Under the pieces are notes generated by a model. That model ran no database searches, was not told the origin of the DNA, and saw nothing but the letters and a program-made list of their open reading frames with translations. The translations under genes were made by a program, and so were the position numbers. Positions 42,923 to 53,758 of a DNA stretch of 64,000 nt are shown piece by piece (the first letter of the stretch is position 1; each line of letters starts with the position of its first letter). Where the stretch lies: contig JNVV01000053.1 of assembly GCA_000733355.1 (NCBI GenBank), positions 163,040-227,039 of the forward strand, read 5' to 3'. The DNA is from Falciphora oryzae. Taxonomy: Eukaryota; Ascomycota; Sordariomycetes; Magnaporthales; Magnaporthaceae.

Positions 42923-44019
42923 TTAGCTATTTGCGCGTTCCACCAACCGTGCGTTCGACCAGCCGCGAGCATCCATCACCCATCCGATGTCCAAGATGTC
43001 AATGTCAAATACACAGGATGCCCTCCATACCCGCGAGAGTCGGCGCAACTGCCCTTGAGGATGACAGGACAGCATTGGACGTGCTGTCCAATCGCACGAA
43101 GACCATGGCAAACGTCCGAGATGTCTCTTGTCCGACTCCCCAAGGAAGGAGTCGAGGCCCTCCTGCAACCTGAGTCTAGAAAAGTTCGCCCCTCTCGGCG
43201 CCTGTTTCGATCGTTCTGCAGGGACCGCGTATGTCCTGCCAAGGACCACACTCCGTACGGGCGCCGGCAACGGCTGGCCCCGACCCATCCTTTTGTGCTT
43301 CTTTTTAGAGTTTTCCATGCCCTCCTTTGCGTCCATCTTGCAAAGCACCCCGTCCCAACTGTCCCACGACTCGCCCTCAATCACTACCCCGGTTGTCAAC
43401 CCAGGATTCACCCGCAGGGATGTGCACCAATCCCATAGGCTAAGCTTTTCGCAAGCCGTCCTAAGCTTTTCCTCCCGCCAGTGGAGTTTACCCCCGGCCC
43501 ATCCGTTCCTCCTCCTCCCCCTTGCAGGACAGCACTTCGGTTTCGGGACATGTGCCAGCACGGTTGGGACGGTCCTCACGAGAACTCTAATCTATCCCAC
43601 TTGCTGTCGGCTCCATCGCGAACCGGCCGTCAGAACATGCCCCCCTGAGGCGAAATGCTAAGGGACCTGAGACCTCCTCCCAGAGGATATTTGCGAAAAC
43701 AGGCATCTCCCTGCTGTCGTCTGCCGTGGCCAGACGCCGGTCTGCATCGATCAACCTCTCGGGATCGTTCATGTATATAACATCCCATCGGCCTGCCCCG
43801 GATGGCATGCCAAGTTGTCGCCTATTCTCCCCTAACGCCGGCTCGTTCTACGCCACAGCCTACTTCGTCTGTACTCTTGCTACTTGGCAGGCCTTCACTT
43901 CTTTCCCGAGCGTCAGTGTCGTTCTTTCGCCCATATTAAAAAATCAATAAACCATTTTCTATCCAATAATCCCTTCCATAGGCAACAACCAACCCACTCG
44001 CTACGCCTTAAAACCCACC
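41676..44019. other. Long divergent intergenic region with T28 tract
   Basis: It contains the thiolase promoter at the left and the promoter of the secreted-protein gene at the right. A run of 28 T lies at 42897-42924. Frames of up to 238 codons around 42700-43660 overlap on both strands with no motif or convincing start. No RNA gene seen. Confidence 0.5.
41905..41910 (-). promoter_or_regulatory. Possible FarA/FarB (CCGAGG) site
   Basis: CCTCGG on the plus strand reads CCGAGG toward the thiolase gene, about 230 bp before its ATG. In Aspergillus CCGAGG/CCTCGG is the core bound by FarA/FarB at beta-oxidation genes. A 6-mer occurs often by chance; its placement before a beta-oxidation gene is the only reason to call it. 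Confidence 0.35.
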
Positions 44020-44990
44020 ATGAAGTCCTTCGCTCCGCTGCTCGGCCTCGCGGCCGCCGTGTACGGTCAGCAGCAGCAGCTGAAGCCCAACGCCGTTGAG
44101 TGCGCGCAGGCCAACATCCTGGCGCAGCTGATCCAGGCCAACATCCTGGACCAGCAGGAGGAGCAGAAGGCCGTCGGCGCCGTGCAGGAGGCGCTGGCCA
44201 AGAAGGACCAGGTCGCCTTCGGCCAGGCCCGCGACCAGCTGCTCACCGTCGTCAACAACGGCATCACCATCAGGCAGGCCGCCCAGCAGATCTCGCCCAA
44301 GAACAACGCCGCCGCCGCCGGGCTCGATACTGTACGTTGTTGACTTGTTTCCCTCGCGCCAACAAATCCCCCTTGTCCCTGCTGTCTAGGAAGAAAACTG
44401 ACTTGAGAACCCTTTGTTCCCTATGTCTAGGTCAGGAATGCTCAGCTCACCGAGCTCAACCTTGCCCTCAACTTGACCGGAAACCCCGAGACCGACAACG
44501 CCATCGTCGCCGAGCTGCAGAAGGACTTTGCCGCCGGCATCGAGCAGAACAAGAAGAACCTGGCTGCGGTACGTCGACAGTCCCCTCTTGGGAAACCCCG
44601 GACGGTCCCCATGACTAGGCCATTGGTGCACTTGCTGACAAGGACCACAACCCACAGGCCCAGCAGGGATGCGGCGGGGCAGCCGCGGCCGGCGGCGCGG
44701 CCAACGGCAACGGCACCGCGGCCAAGGGTAACGGCGGCGCGGCCAAGGGTAACGGCGGCGCGGCCAAAGGTAACGGCACCGCGGCCGCCTGCGGCGGCAA
44801 TGGCAAGGGCAAGGGCAAGAATAGCAACGGGAACAACGAGAACAAGGACCAGAACAACAAGAAGGCCGCCGACGACAAAGCCAACCAGGCTGCTCCGGCC
44901 GAGCAGGCCCAGCAGGCGGAGGGCGAATCGGCCAACAACGCCGAGGAGAAGAGGGCATTGCGACACCCGCGCGCCTTCGGGTTGTGGTGA
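44020..44990 (+). CDS. Small secreted protein with Gly/Asn repeats and C-terminal KR site
   Basis: Exons 44020-44331, 44431-44568 and 44658-44990 with donors GTACGT and GTACGT encode 260 residues. The start MKSFAPLLGLAAAVYG is a classical signal peptide. Residues 18-150 are helical and Gln/Ala-rich (AQLIQANILDQQEEQKAVG; AELQKDFAAGIEQNKKNLAA), with an N-glycosylation sequon NLT. Exon 3 encodes GCGGAAAAGG, three copies of a 7-residue AAKGNGG-type repeat, a GKGKGKN stretch and an acidic Ala/Gln tail. The protein ends EEKR followed by ALRHPRAFGLW, so Kex2 cleavage could release an 11-residue peptide. It resembles uncharacterised small secreted proteins of plant-associated fungi; role unknown. Confidence 0.82.
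44718..44780 (+). repeat. 21-bp tandem repeat inside the secreted-protein gene
   Basis: Three copies starting at 44718, 44739 and 44760 encode AAKGNGG or a near variant. The copies are nearly identical at DNA level, suggesting recent expansion. Confidence 0.85.
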
Positions 44991-46305
44991 GGCGAGGCGG
45001 ACGGATTTTCTGTTGTGTTTTAGCGCTTTCGGTTCCAACTGAAGAGGCCGGTTCTCACGAGAAAGGAACTGCAAGCAAAGGACAGCGGAATAAAGTCTGT
45101 ATAATTGGGATTCGAAAACACAAAGCGTACCACCTGCCGTATTGTATCAGTGCATCAAGGACATGGGAAAACAGTTTCGTATGGGACGTGGGCACGACTG
45201 TTGCCATCGCGAGGTCTGGGTATCGCGTCGTAGTTCTTCAATGGGGACGGTGGCATCGACTTAGCTTGCAAAGGCCGTTCCAGTCTTTCCTTCAATTGAC
45301 CATCTAAATAATGTGTGACAGGTCGTCAATCGATGCTGCTGGGAACGGGAAGAAACTGTCATGCCCTGTGCCGTTGGAGGATGCCACCGTTCCTGACATT
45401 GCCCACACGGGCGAACACCAAAACCTAAGGCATAGAAATTCCCTGTATCTAGACACAAAATGCGTCCGACTAGACCAACCCAAGCAGAGCGTAGGGAGCA
45501 GTTCGAACATGCGGGAAGCCGAGACGGCAACTGATTACAGAAGACAGAGGCCATTCAGACAGTCATGACCACAATGGGCGAGAGGCTTTCTTCTTCATGG
45601 CACCGCACAAGGCGACACGCACAATGAAAAAAGAGAGGTTGGGTATCAAAAATTACGCCAGGGTTGGCCCCGAAGGACAAACCAAAGCGGTCAGCGCCAC
45701 GGTGTGCAATGCAGGCTTCCCACTCTCCGGCCGCGCCTTCATGATCGCGCGACTCGGCCAACAAGGTAAGTATGAAGAAGAAAAAGGAAAAGGAAAAAGT
45801 CAAAAGAGATCGGGAGGGACGCGAGGACTTTATAGGGAAAATCTGGCTGGGAGTGGGGCTCTGCGGATGGCCCGTGCTAGCTGCATATGGTCCGTGCTAG
45901 CTGGACACAATTTTTTTGGCGTCCTATTCGGGACACCGCCTTCAGGGATTCTGCCGGCTCCCCCACTCCAGGGCGGGCGTGGGGCAGCCAGACAGCCAAT
46001 TCGGAATACTGTCAGGTGGGAAGGGGCGCAACGACAGGAAGTCGACCAGCATCAGTGAAGAGCCAGGCTGGCAAAGAACGGGATTGAATAGCAAATAACG
46101 TACATTGTCGTAGTATTGCCATGGAGCATCGTTCAGTCTAGACCTGTCTGTCCTGTCTGCCCTTGAATTGCACAGATAGCTCGCTGTCGGAACCCCATAT
46201 GACCAATTCCAGTTCCATTCCCCAGCCTGAATAAGTCCCTTTTCAGCTAGGACCGGCGATTTTGTCCTTGTTGTACTGCCCCTCCATAAACAACGGACAT
46301 CCACC
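44991..46305. other. Intergenic, no gene supported
   Basis: It holds the 3' end of the secreted-protein transcript and the promoter of the ARM-repeat gene. A 12-bp direct repeat (ccgtgctagctg) occurs twice near 45870-45905. No coding or RNA gene is supported. Confidence 0.5.
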
Positions 46306-48786
46306 ATGTTGTCAGAGGAGATCAACGGCCTGCTGGCCCGCATGAACAGCACCAACATCGATGGCGACGATGAACCTGATGTTGCCCAGGACGTCAAGGT
46401 AGAGCGGATTCGCAACTTGGAAAAGGTGCTCGAGTCCCTGAGGCAGCTCTGGGATTCCAGGTCCGCGGACCTCGATGACCTGCTTCAGAATCTGGGGACG
46501 GGCAGCCGCGACGGTGAGTTCTTGCCGGACATTCTCCACAAACCCAAGCCCCTTGCCGACCTCCCCGAGACGATATCGGCCTAGAGTCTATCTAATGTTG
46601 GCCTCCTTACTTGCTCCGGAAAGCTTCCTGGCGGATCCCCATCGGAGACTCGGGGATCCTGGACTATGCGCTTGGGCTGCTCCCCCATGCCGACTTCCGG
46701 GTCTCTTCCAAGATCCAGGCCCTGCGTCTGATCGGGAACTCGTGCGCCGACACCGGTATGTCCGCCCTGGGCTTCATCGAAGAACTCTAGAGAGCAACCT
46801 GCGCGTTCTGCTAACAAGCATGGGATAGAGGAGAACAGGGCACGTGTGGTGCAAGGGGGTCGTATCCCCGTCATCGCGGGCTTGCTGGGGATCGAGTATG
46901 GCGATAGTCTGCTTCCATACGTTATAACCTCTCTCCACAATATTTGCGTAGACTACGGTAAGCTGTGGCCCCTATCTCTTTTTAAAGAGTCGGCGATATA
47001 TGCCGTTGGCCCATGACACACACTAACCGCCGACACCACGCCCTCTAGAGCCCGCCCAGACGCAAGCGGCCGAAGCTGGGCTCGCACAGTCTTTGGCGAC
47101 TTTTCTCGACACGCCAAGGCTCATAAACTCGCCGCATCTTGTCGGGATAACCAGCAAGACCATTGCTCTTGTTGCGTCTACAGGCAAGTATCCCGTTTCT
47201 GTCGAAGTCCCCGGAACCCGCAGTATACAACTAACACGTCCATAGACCGGGAGAAGGAAAACGCCAATGTGTCAACACCCATCACCCTACTAAGGCTGGC
47301 CTCCAACCCATCCTGGCCAACGCCCTCAGATCCCCTGGAAGCGGACGATTTCTGCAACCTCGTATCAGCCGCCTCAGCCTACCTCACCAATGATCGGCTC
47401 CTGGCAGCAGCAGCCGCTGCTCCCGAGCATGCGGCCACCGTCCTCGACGCACTCCAGGCCGCCTGCACCCGCTTCTCGTGCGCCGAGCTCGAGGACATGG
47501 ACGACGCGGACCAGCTCGGCCGGCTACGCAAGTCCCTCGTCGGCGTCGTGGCGGACCTGACCGCGCGCAACGAGTTCATCTCCCAGCACTCGGCGGCGAA
47601 CAACCAGTCCCCAGCCACCCGCGCGCTCCTCGCCACCTGGCTGCAGCACCACCCGCGCTCGCATCTGCAGGAGGCCGCCTGCCTGGCGCTGGGCAACCTG
47701 GCCTGCTCGGACGCGGCGGGGGAGTTCCTCGTGCAGCAGGAGCGCGTCCACGAGCCCCTCGTCGAGCTGTTGCGGGCCCACTACCCCTACGAGCCCGGGC
47801 CCGACGACACGGTGCCCAGCGCGCTGCTGCACGCCGCGGTAGGCCTGCTCAAGAACCTGGCCATCGCGCCGGCCAACAAGCCCGTCCTGGGCGCCGCGCT
47901 GCTCCTGAACCCGACGGCGGCTGTCGATGATGATGTGGCGGTCGCCGTCCTGCCCCGCCTCTGGGGCCTGGCCGACACGCAGCCGCAGACCCAGCTGGCC
48001 ACCGTCTCGCTCTGCCGCCTCCTCCTCGCCGGCACGCCGGCCAACGGAGCTCTGCTGTGCGCCCCGCTGCAGCAGGATACCGACAACACCGCCACCGCTG
48101 CCGGCATCCGAACAAACATCCACGCCCTGCTCGACCTCTTCCGCCGCGCGGACCCGGAGCCGACAAAGACGGAGTGCGCCCGCGCCGCCATGGCCCTCTG
48201 CCGCCTGCTGCACCAGGCCGACGCCGACGAGATGCTCACCTCGCCGGAATGGGCAATGGCGTCGTCGGCGTCGCCCCGCCGTGCGGCATTCTACGACGCC
48301 CACGCCGGGCTCGAGGAGCTGCTCTCCTTCCTGCTCGTGCAGACGCGCTTCCCCGCCCTCCGCAGCGAAGCCTGGTTCGTCCTCGCCCTCGTGAGCCGGT
48401 CGCCCGACGGCGCCAAGGTCGTGGCCCGCGCCCTGACGCGGACTGAGGCTGCCCTTGCTGCTGTGATGGCGGCCGCCGGGGCGGAGGAGTCGGCTGTCAA
48501 GGCCGTCGAGGTGAAGAGCGGGGCTGATGGGGGTGCGGCGGCTGCGGAGCTGGGCATCGAGGGTCTTGGGTTGGAGCCGAGGCAGGCCGACCCGAAGCAA
48601 GTGGCCAACATGGCTAGAATTGACAGGGAGAACGTCCTGGTTCTCCTGACAGAGCTGCTTCGGAACCAAGTCGAGGACCTGAGTGAGGACCACCGGCGCA
48701 AGTTCGAGAGCGCTCTACGGACAGGCGGGGAGATTGTTCTGGATGAGAGGGCCAGGGCCAGTGGTACTGGAGGATCCTCCGCCTGA
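46306..48786 (+). CDS. Armadillo-type protein, Rap1GDS1/SmgGDS-like
   Basis: Five exons (46306-46513, 46624-46755, 46829-46957, 47049-47183, 47246-48786) encode about 714 residues, all first four junctions in phase 1. Exons 2-4 give SWRIPIGDSGILDYALGLLP, RLIGNSCADTEENRARVVQG, VITSLHNICVDYEPAQTQAA and LVASTDREKENANVSTP. The helical, Leu/Ala-rich pattern with RLIGNSCAD and ALGNLAC...QQERVHEPLV is armadillo-like and matches fungal proteins related to the GTPase exchange factor/chaperone SmgGDS. Intron 4 has a GC donor (GCAAGT at 47184) and a normal CATAG acceptor. The large last exon carries several helical repeats and an acidic tail. Predicted role: binding small GTPases; this is family inference. 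Confidence 0.82.
47184..47245 (+). other. GC-AG intron
   Basis: Reading ACA G|gcaagt...catag|AC CGG restores the frame through VASTDREKENAN. No GT donor in the vicinity keeps the frame. GCAAGT is the classical GC-donor consensus. Confidence 0.8.
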
Positions 48787-49230
48787 TGTTAGTAGGCAAT
48801 GGCAGCAGCCCTCGATAAAAACCAATAAAGGCCTCGACAGTCGCTGGAAGGTGGCATTCAGACTGTACCGTCAGCAGCCCGGTCACATCGCCGCTGAGTC
48901 CTGAGCGTAATTCATCCATTTTGTTGTCCATTCGTATTCATTATCGGAATACATCTAGCAAACCCGCGATGCAGTTGTAGTTTCTGAACCATGCCCTGAG
49001 AGAGATACCGCAAAACGGCCGTAGGAAACCAACCGCACCGCCCCTTCCCGGAGCAGACGCAGCAGTGAAAGCAGAAACCAACCGAACGACCAAGAGTTTT
49101 GTTTGTGTGACCCGTGCCACTTTCTTTCTGATCCCCACCCGCACGCCGACGTGAAAAAAAGACAAGAAACAGAGTCCCAGTAGGCGGACTAAAGAACAAA
49201 TGTGAATTTTGTGCCCTAGCGACCCTCGCT
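48787..49230. other. Convergent 3' spacer
   Basis: Tail-to-tail spacer between the ARM gene and the eL13 gene, probably the two 3' untranslated regions. Confidence 0.5.
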
Positions 49231-50295
49231 CTATTTCTTGGCAGTCTCGGCCTCGGCCTTGTCCCTGGCACGCTTCTCCCGGGCACCCTCGTTGCGGAAG
49301 TTCGCCCTGGCGTCGCGCAGCTGGCGGTAGGCGCTGGTCTCGGACTTGGGGATGTCGGACTTGCTGATCTCGGCGAAGCCCTCGACAGCGGGCAGGGGGA
49401 TGACGGCAGAGACCTTGGCGGCGGTCTTGTCGGCAACGGCGGGCTTCTTGCCCTTCTTGGGGAAGACAACCAGGCGCTGCTGGTAGGCCTTGAGGCGCTC
49501 GACGTTGCGGGCCAGCGACTCCTCAGAGAAGTTGGTGCGGCGGGGGTCGACCGCGATACCGATGGTCCGGGCCTGGAGCTTGTGTAGACCGGCAGCCTGA
49601 AAAAGCGAACGTGAAGAGCATGTTAGACACTATTTAGTCCCCAGCTTTGGTGGCAAAGAAGGACTCTGCCTATCCCTGGACCAGTCCTCGGGGAAGCCGT
49701 ACCTTGAGCTCGGTCAGGGTGAAACCACGGCCCAGGCGGGCGCGGCGGTTGTACTTAATGGTCGGGCATTGGACAACGGGCCTCAGCAGGTCGACGGGGC
49801 GGGGAGCGACCTTGGTGGCCTTGGCGCGGCGTGCGATACGGCGCGAAACCTTCTTTCCGGGCTGTTTGAGGGGGGAAAGAGTCAGCCTTCGTTCGAGTAG
49901 CATGCGGACACTGCCATGACGTGGAGAGCCTGCTTCGGGCGTTTCCTCCACTGATTCCTCCATCCCAGGTCTGGTCGAGAGTGCGTCTTCGTGAGAGTAT
50001 CATCGGGCGGCGTACCTGGTCGAAGTGGCACCGCACACGGCGCTGCCAATCCTTCCGGAAGTCTGCGTATTACCGTCAGCCTCAAGCCATTCCGTCTTCA
50101 TAGCGTGCCGTCGTTGTCGTCGCAGCCGATCGACTCGAGGGCCGGGCGGATCTTTTTGGAGGAGGGGAGTACTAACGGTTGTGGGGGAGCTGGTTGTTGT
50201 GCTTGATCGCCTAGATTTGGGAAAACAGAACAAAACCGTCAGTATCCTCTTCCAGCGAGGACTCGGGCGTCTCTTGATGCGATCCGACGTACCAT
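49231..50295 (-). CDS. RPL13: 60S ribosomal protein eL13
   Basis: Five coding exons: 50295-50293 (the ATG alone), 50209-50176, 50062-50016, 49861-49703 and 49596-49231; 202 residues, close to yeast Rpl13 (199). The spliced N terminus is [20 protein letters not shown], then [59 protein letters not shown] and [11 protein letters not shown], all diagnostic of eL13. The C terminus is the usual basic [16 protein letters not shown]. The protein is a structural component of the large cytosolic ribosomal subunit. The start codon stands alone in its exon, immediately followed by GTACGT, an arrangement common in fungal ribosomal protein genes. Confidence 0.96.
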
Positions 50296-51325
50296 TGTGA
50301 AGGAGTTGCGACCGCAAGCTGGAGATGGGTTAGTATGGGCTGGTTCGTCGTCGACAAGCTGCAGTCGTGGAAATTGAAGGCCTGGAAAAGATGCTTGCTG
50401 TGGGCTTGAAAACCCTACAAGAAGTGGAGACACGCTGATTGGTCGGGAGAGAGGGCGGTCGGGGTGGGCTGCAAGGGAATTTGGCTTCTCGCCTCAGGCA
50501 CCGAGCGAATTCGGATTTGTGGGAGAGCAAATGATCTGAGACAAGCCATGCTGTCACGTGCAGCACGAGCCAGGGTGAATTGACGTCCCCGCCAAGGAGG
50601 TTCCCGTTGTCCACAGACCAAGATCGAGGGGCATGTCTTGATGGGGCAAGTGACGCTTCGTTCTCGCTTCAAATGCAGCAGTAACTTGGAAACGTTCGTC
50701 AATAGAACGGCATAGAAATGAATTTCTCTCTATGTAACCTTGACTCTATCACCAACGAAGACTCTGTTCCTTTTTTCCCTTCGCAGTGGGCATTGTGGCG
50801 GAGACATCCATGAGTCTGGTAGACAGGCAACTAACTCCTCAACTTTGGTTGTTTTTTATCAATTGGCTCCGGAACATCAGTGGGAAGGCAGATATTTGCG
50901 GCCTGACAAGTAAACGGCCATCAGCTGCCATTGACAACAGCCTTCCCTCACACCAGGCGGGTTTGAATCTCTGCTTGGGTGATTGCACTCGCTGCAGAAC
51001 TTGCATCCTCAGTTGGAATGGCCCGTGCGCACACACGTCGAGCTGGAGCTAGGCGCTGAAGCTCCGCAAAAAAATCTCCTGATGCCGGTCGAGCAGAGAG
51101 CTTTTTTTTTTTTTTTTCGCTTTGCTCCACTGCCGCGACGACATTCGCAGCAAACCAGATAGACTCCTCGGCTAGATTGCGTTATTACCATTGAGTTGTT
51201 TAATTATTCCCAGCCTTGATCAAGTGGTTTTTAATCGTTCTTCTGCTGCTTGCGTTTTCCTTCTCCTGCGGCCCGATTCAGGCGCCTGCCCGCCACACCT
51301 AACCAACACCAACACCAACAACACA
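50296..51325. other. Divergent promoter region
   Basis: Head-to-head spacer between eL13 and the COX14-like gene. It contains the telobox-like motif and a T16 run near 51102-51117. No gene supported. Confidence 0.5.
50410..50417 (+). promoter_or_regulatory. Telobox-like element upstream of eL13
   Basis: AAACCCTA lies about 115 bp before the eL13 start codon. Telobox-like AACCCTA motifs are found in promoters of ribosomal protein genes in many fungi. The match is short and orientation-independent, so this is suggestive only. Confidence 0.4.
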
Positions 51326-52381
51326 ATGGCCTCCTCAGGCATCCGGACGCCCAGGAGCGTCTCGGACGCAACCCGCTTCACCCCGACGATGCCGCACGCC
51401 GCCTCCAAGGGCACCCCGTCCTCCTCCTCCTCCTCGAAAAAGACCTCCTCAGCTACCCCCTCAAATTCGCGCCCACCAGCACCAGTATCATTCAAGCCCG
51501 GACAGCCCGGAGGGGCCGGGAGGAGACCTCCCCCGCCAACGGCGGCCCCCCAGCTCCCCGCCGAGACCCCCGAGCAGCGCGTGGCCAGGCTGCGCGCGGC
51601 ACACCTGGCCGCCAAGAACGCGCAGGTCTCGAGCATGGACCGGCTCGTCGACCGGGCCCGCGGCTTCTTCGACCATGCGCACCGCTTCACGACCATGGGT
51701 TTGATAGGGCTATCAGGTAAGGAATCCAACAGGATATGAGAGGAACCAAGACTCAAAAATCTGGCAAAGAAATCCCTAACGTTGCATGCCTCCATAAAAC
51801 CAGCGGTCGCCACCCTCGTGACGGCCTACGCCGCTGTCGACATGATGACGTACAACCGCAAGCGCAAGCACGAGTTCCTCGAGGCCCAGGCCCGCATGCG
51901 CGCCGACTCGCTCGAGGCCGCCCGCCTGGCCTACATGCGCGGCGACGCCACCGACGAGCAGGTCGCCCTCGTCGAGGAGGCCAACTCGCGCGGCGCCGAC
52001 GTCTCCATCTTCTCCAAGCTGCCCCCAGTCATCAGCTCCCCCGCCGCCGTCAAGCCCCCCACCACCGCTGATGGAGAGACGTCGCCGGCAACAACAGCAG
52101 CGGAAGGGGGCGCGGCGGCAGCACCTGTGGAGGGACAGAAGAAGAGCGGCAGCAGTTGGGGCTCCTCGGCCTGGGGATTCCTGGGCGGGAACCTGAAGGA
52201 CGAGGACGGCGCCGCCCCCGCGCGCGCCATCGCGGCTTCGGTCGAGGACAAGGCGCGCGCCACGTTCGACAAGGAGAGGGAAAACCAGCAGAACGGCGGC
52301 CCGTTGGATCAAGTAGGGAACAGCCCAGCCAAGGGGAGCAGCAGTGGCGACGCTGAGAAGCCAAAGAAGGGGTGGTGGTGA
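51326..52381 (+). CDS. Cytochrome c oxidase assembly protein, COX14-like
   Basis: Exons 51326-51716 and 51804-52381 (GTAAGG...CAG) encode about 322 residues. The junction joins HRFTTMGLIGLS to AVATLVTAYAAVDMMTYNRKRK, forming a single membrane segment at about 118-145. This arrangement of HR(F/L)T, one membrane helix and a positively charged exit is the signature of the fungal COX14 family, small inner-membrane factors that stabilise newly made Cox1. The 100 N-terminal residues are Ser/Pro-rich and disordered and may include the targeting region. The C-terminal 170 residues are low-complexity with a conserved end KPKKGWW. The protein is much longer than yeast Cox14 (70 residues), as is usual in Pezizomycotina. 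Confidence 0.82.
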
Positions 52382-53758
52382 ATCAAGTAAAAAGGGGTTA
52401 AAGTAACGGAAAATAACGAAACGGTCCGGGTGGCTATACTTTTTTTTTTTTTTTTGGGTGCGCTCGCGCAATGTCTTTTACACGTGCACTCGCACACGAG
52501 CTGGGTTCCGTCGCAAAATGGGAACAACCCTGGCAGGGCAGGCAGGATTGGGGATGGGGGCTGATGAGGACGTGGATTTGGGTCTTGAGAAGGATGTGTA
52601 CCATATCTGTAGAAATCGGGGTGGACATTGCATTCCGTCGGCGTCGGCAGGCTGGCTTTTTTGTAATAGAGACATCAGATCATCCACTTGGACCGCATCA
52701 CTTCCGCTCCTCCAGTCGAGGTTTCCCCCCAGATGCCCAATGGTGGCTTTGCTTGTCGAATACAGATCATGGCAAAGATGTGGGCGACTTTGTATGTTGA
52801 GCCTTGGATGGACAAAACGAATGTCTATTCATTTCGCTGTCCCCCATTGCTGCGGAGGGGAACAATAGTGTTGGCAAGTACTATTGACAGCAAGGAATCC
52901 GCTTTGGCTCTTCCAGAAAAAAAAAATTAAATAAAGATAAAAAAAAAAAGAAAAAAAGTCGTCTTCACCTCCGGTTATTACCCCCGAGTGTGGTATGTGT
53001 ATGGGGCAGATGTCAGTCTGTCGCCGTTACTCAGCGTGTTGGTATTGCTCCCATGTATAATGCCATCAAAGGCCACAGAAAAGGTAACGAGAGTGGAGTG
53101 ATGAGTGGGCGCCGATAACGCCCCGATCCCGGCCCAAGACAAAAGAGATGTATATGGAAAGTAAAGCCATAATGTAGGCTTGGAAAGACCAGTAAACGCC
53201 ACTGGTATAATGCAAAAATCCACCCGAGGTATAAAGATAGTAGGAAACAAAGAAAAACTCAAGGCTATGGGACATGACCCATGGACGGGTTTACCGGAGA
53301 AGGGTGAGCCGCGACAGAGCGCCAGCTAGCTGGTCCCGATCTGGGTCTGGTTTTGGAGGACAGCAAAAAACGGCTCGTCGAGAGGTGCAAGGAGGTGCCG
53401 CCAGAGTCCGGGCCGGAGCCATGCGGGGCATCCACGCTGGGTACGGCTCTCCAGCACCACGCACGCGTCCGGACAGCCTCTTCCCCCTCAACCGCGACAT
53501 TTCCGAGATACGCTTGATGCGCATCGCCGTCGTGGACTCCAGTATGGGCGGCCGCGTGATGCGCCGCATCTTCAGTTCTTGGGCTCTCTTCGCCGCGCGC
53601 TCGCCTGGCCCCGCCGGTTGTCCTTGGTATTGGGATTGTGCGGGCGTGACCTGAACAGGTTCATCAAGGCTCGCGTTCTGGATGGTTGACGTGGTGGTGC
53701 GTTTTTTCCGACCGATAAGTCCACCACCTTCGGTGAACAGCTCCTTTTGTCCGTCGCC
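52382..53758. other. Convergent spacer with homopolymer runs
   Basis: Tail-to-tail spacer between the COX14-like gene and the conserved protein gene. T-run at 52440-52455 and A-rich runs at 52916-52957. No coding region with motifs; nothing else is recognised. Confidence 0.5.

Noticed and set aside
42923..43661. Opposed frames of 177-238 codons near the T28 tract
   Set aside because: Frames overlap on both strands and share no motif or convincing start context.
47524..48693. 389-codon minus-strand frame opposite the ARM gene
   Set aside because: Antisense shadow in GC-rich coding DNA; no motif.
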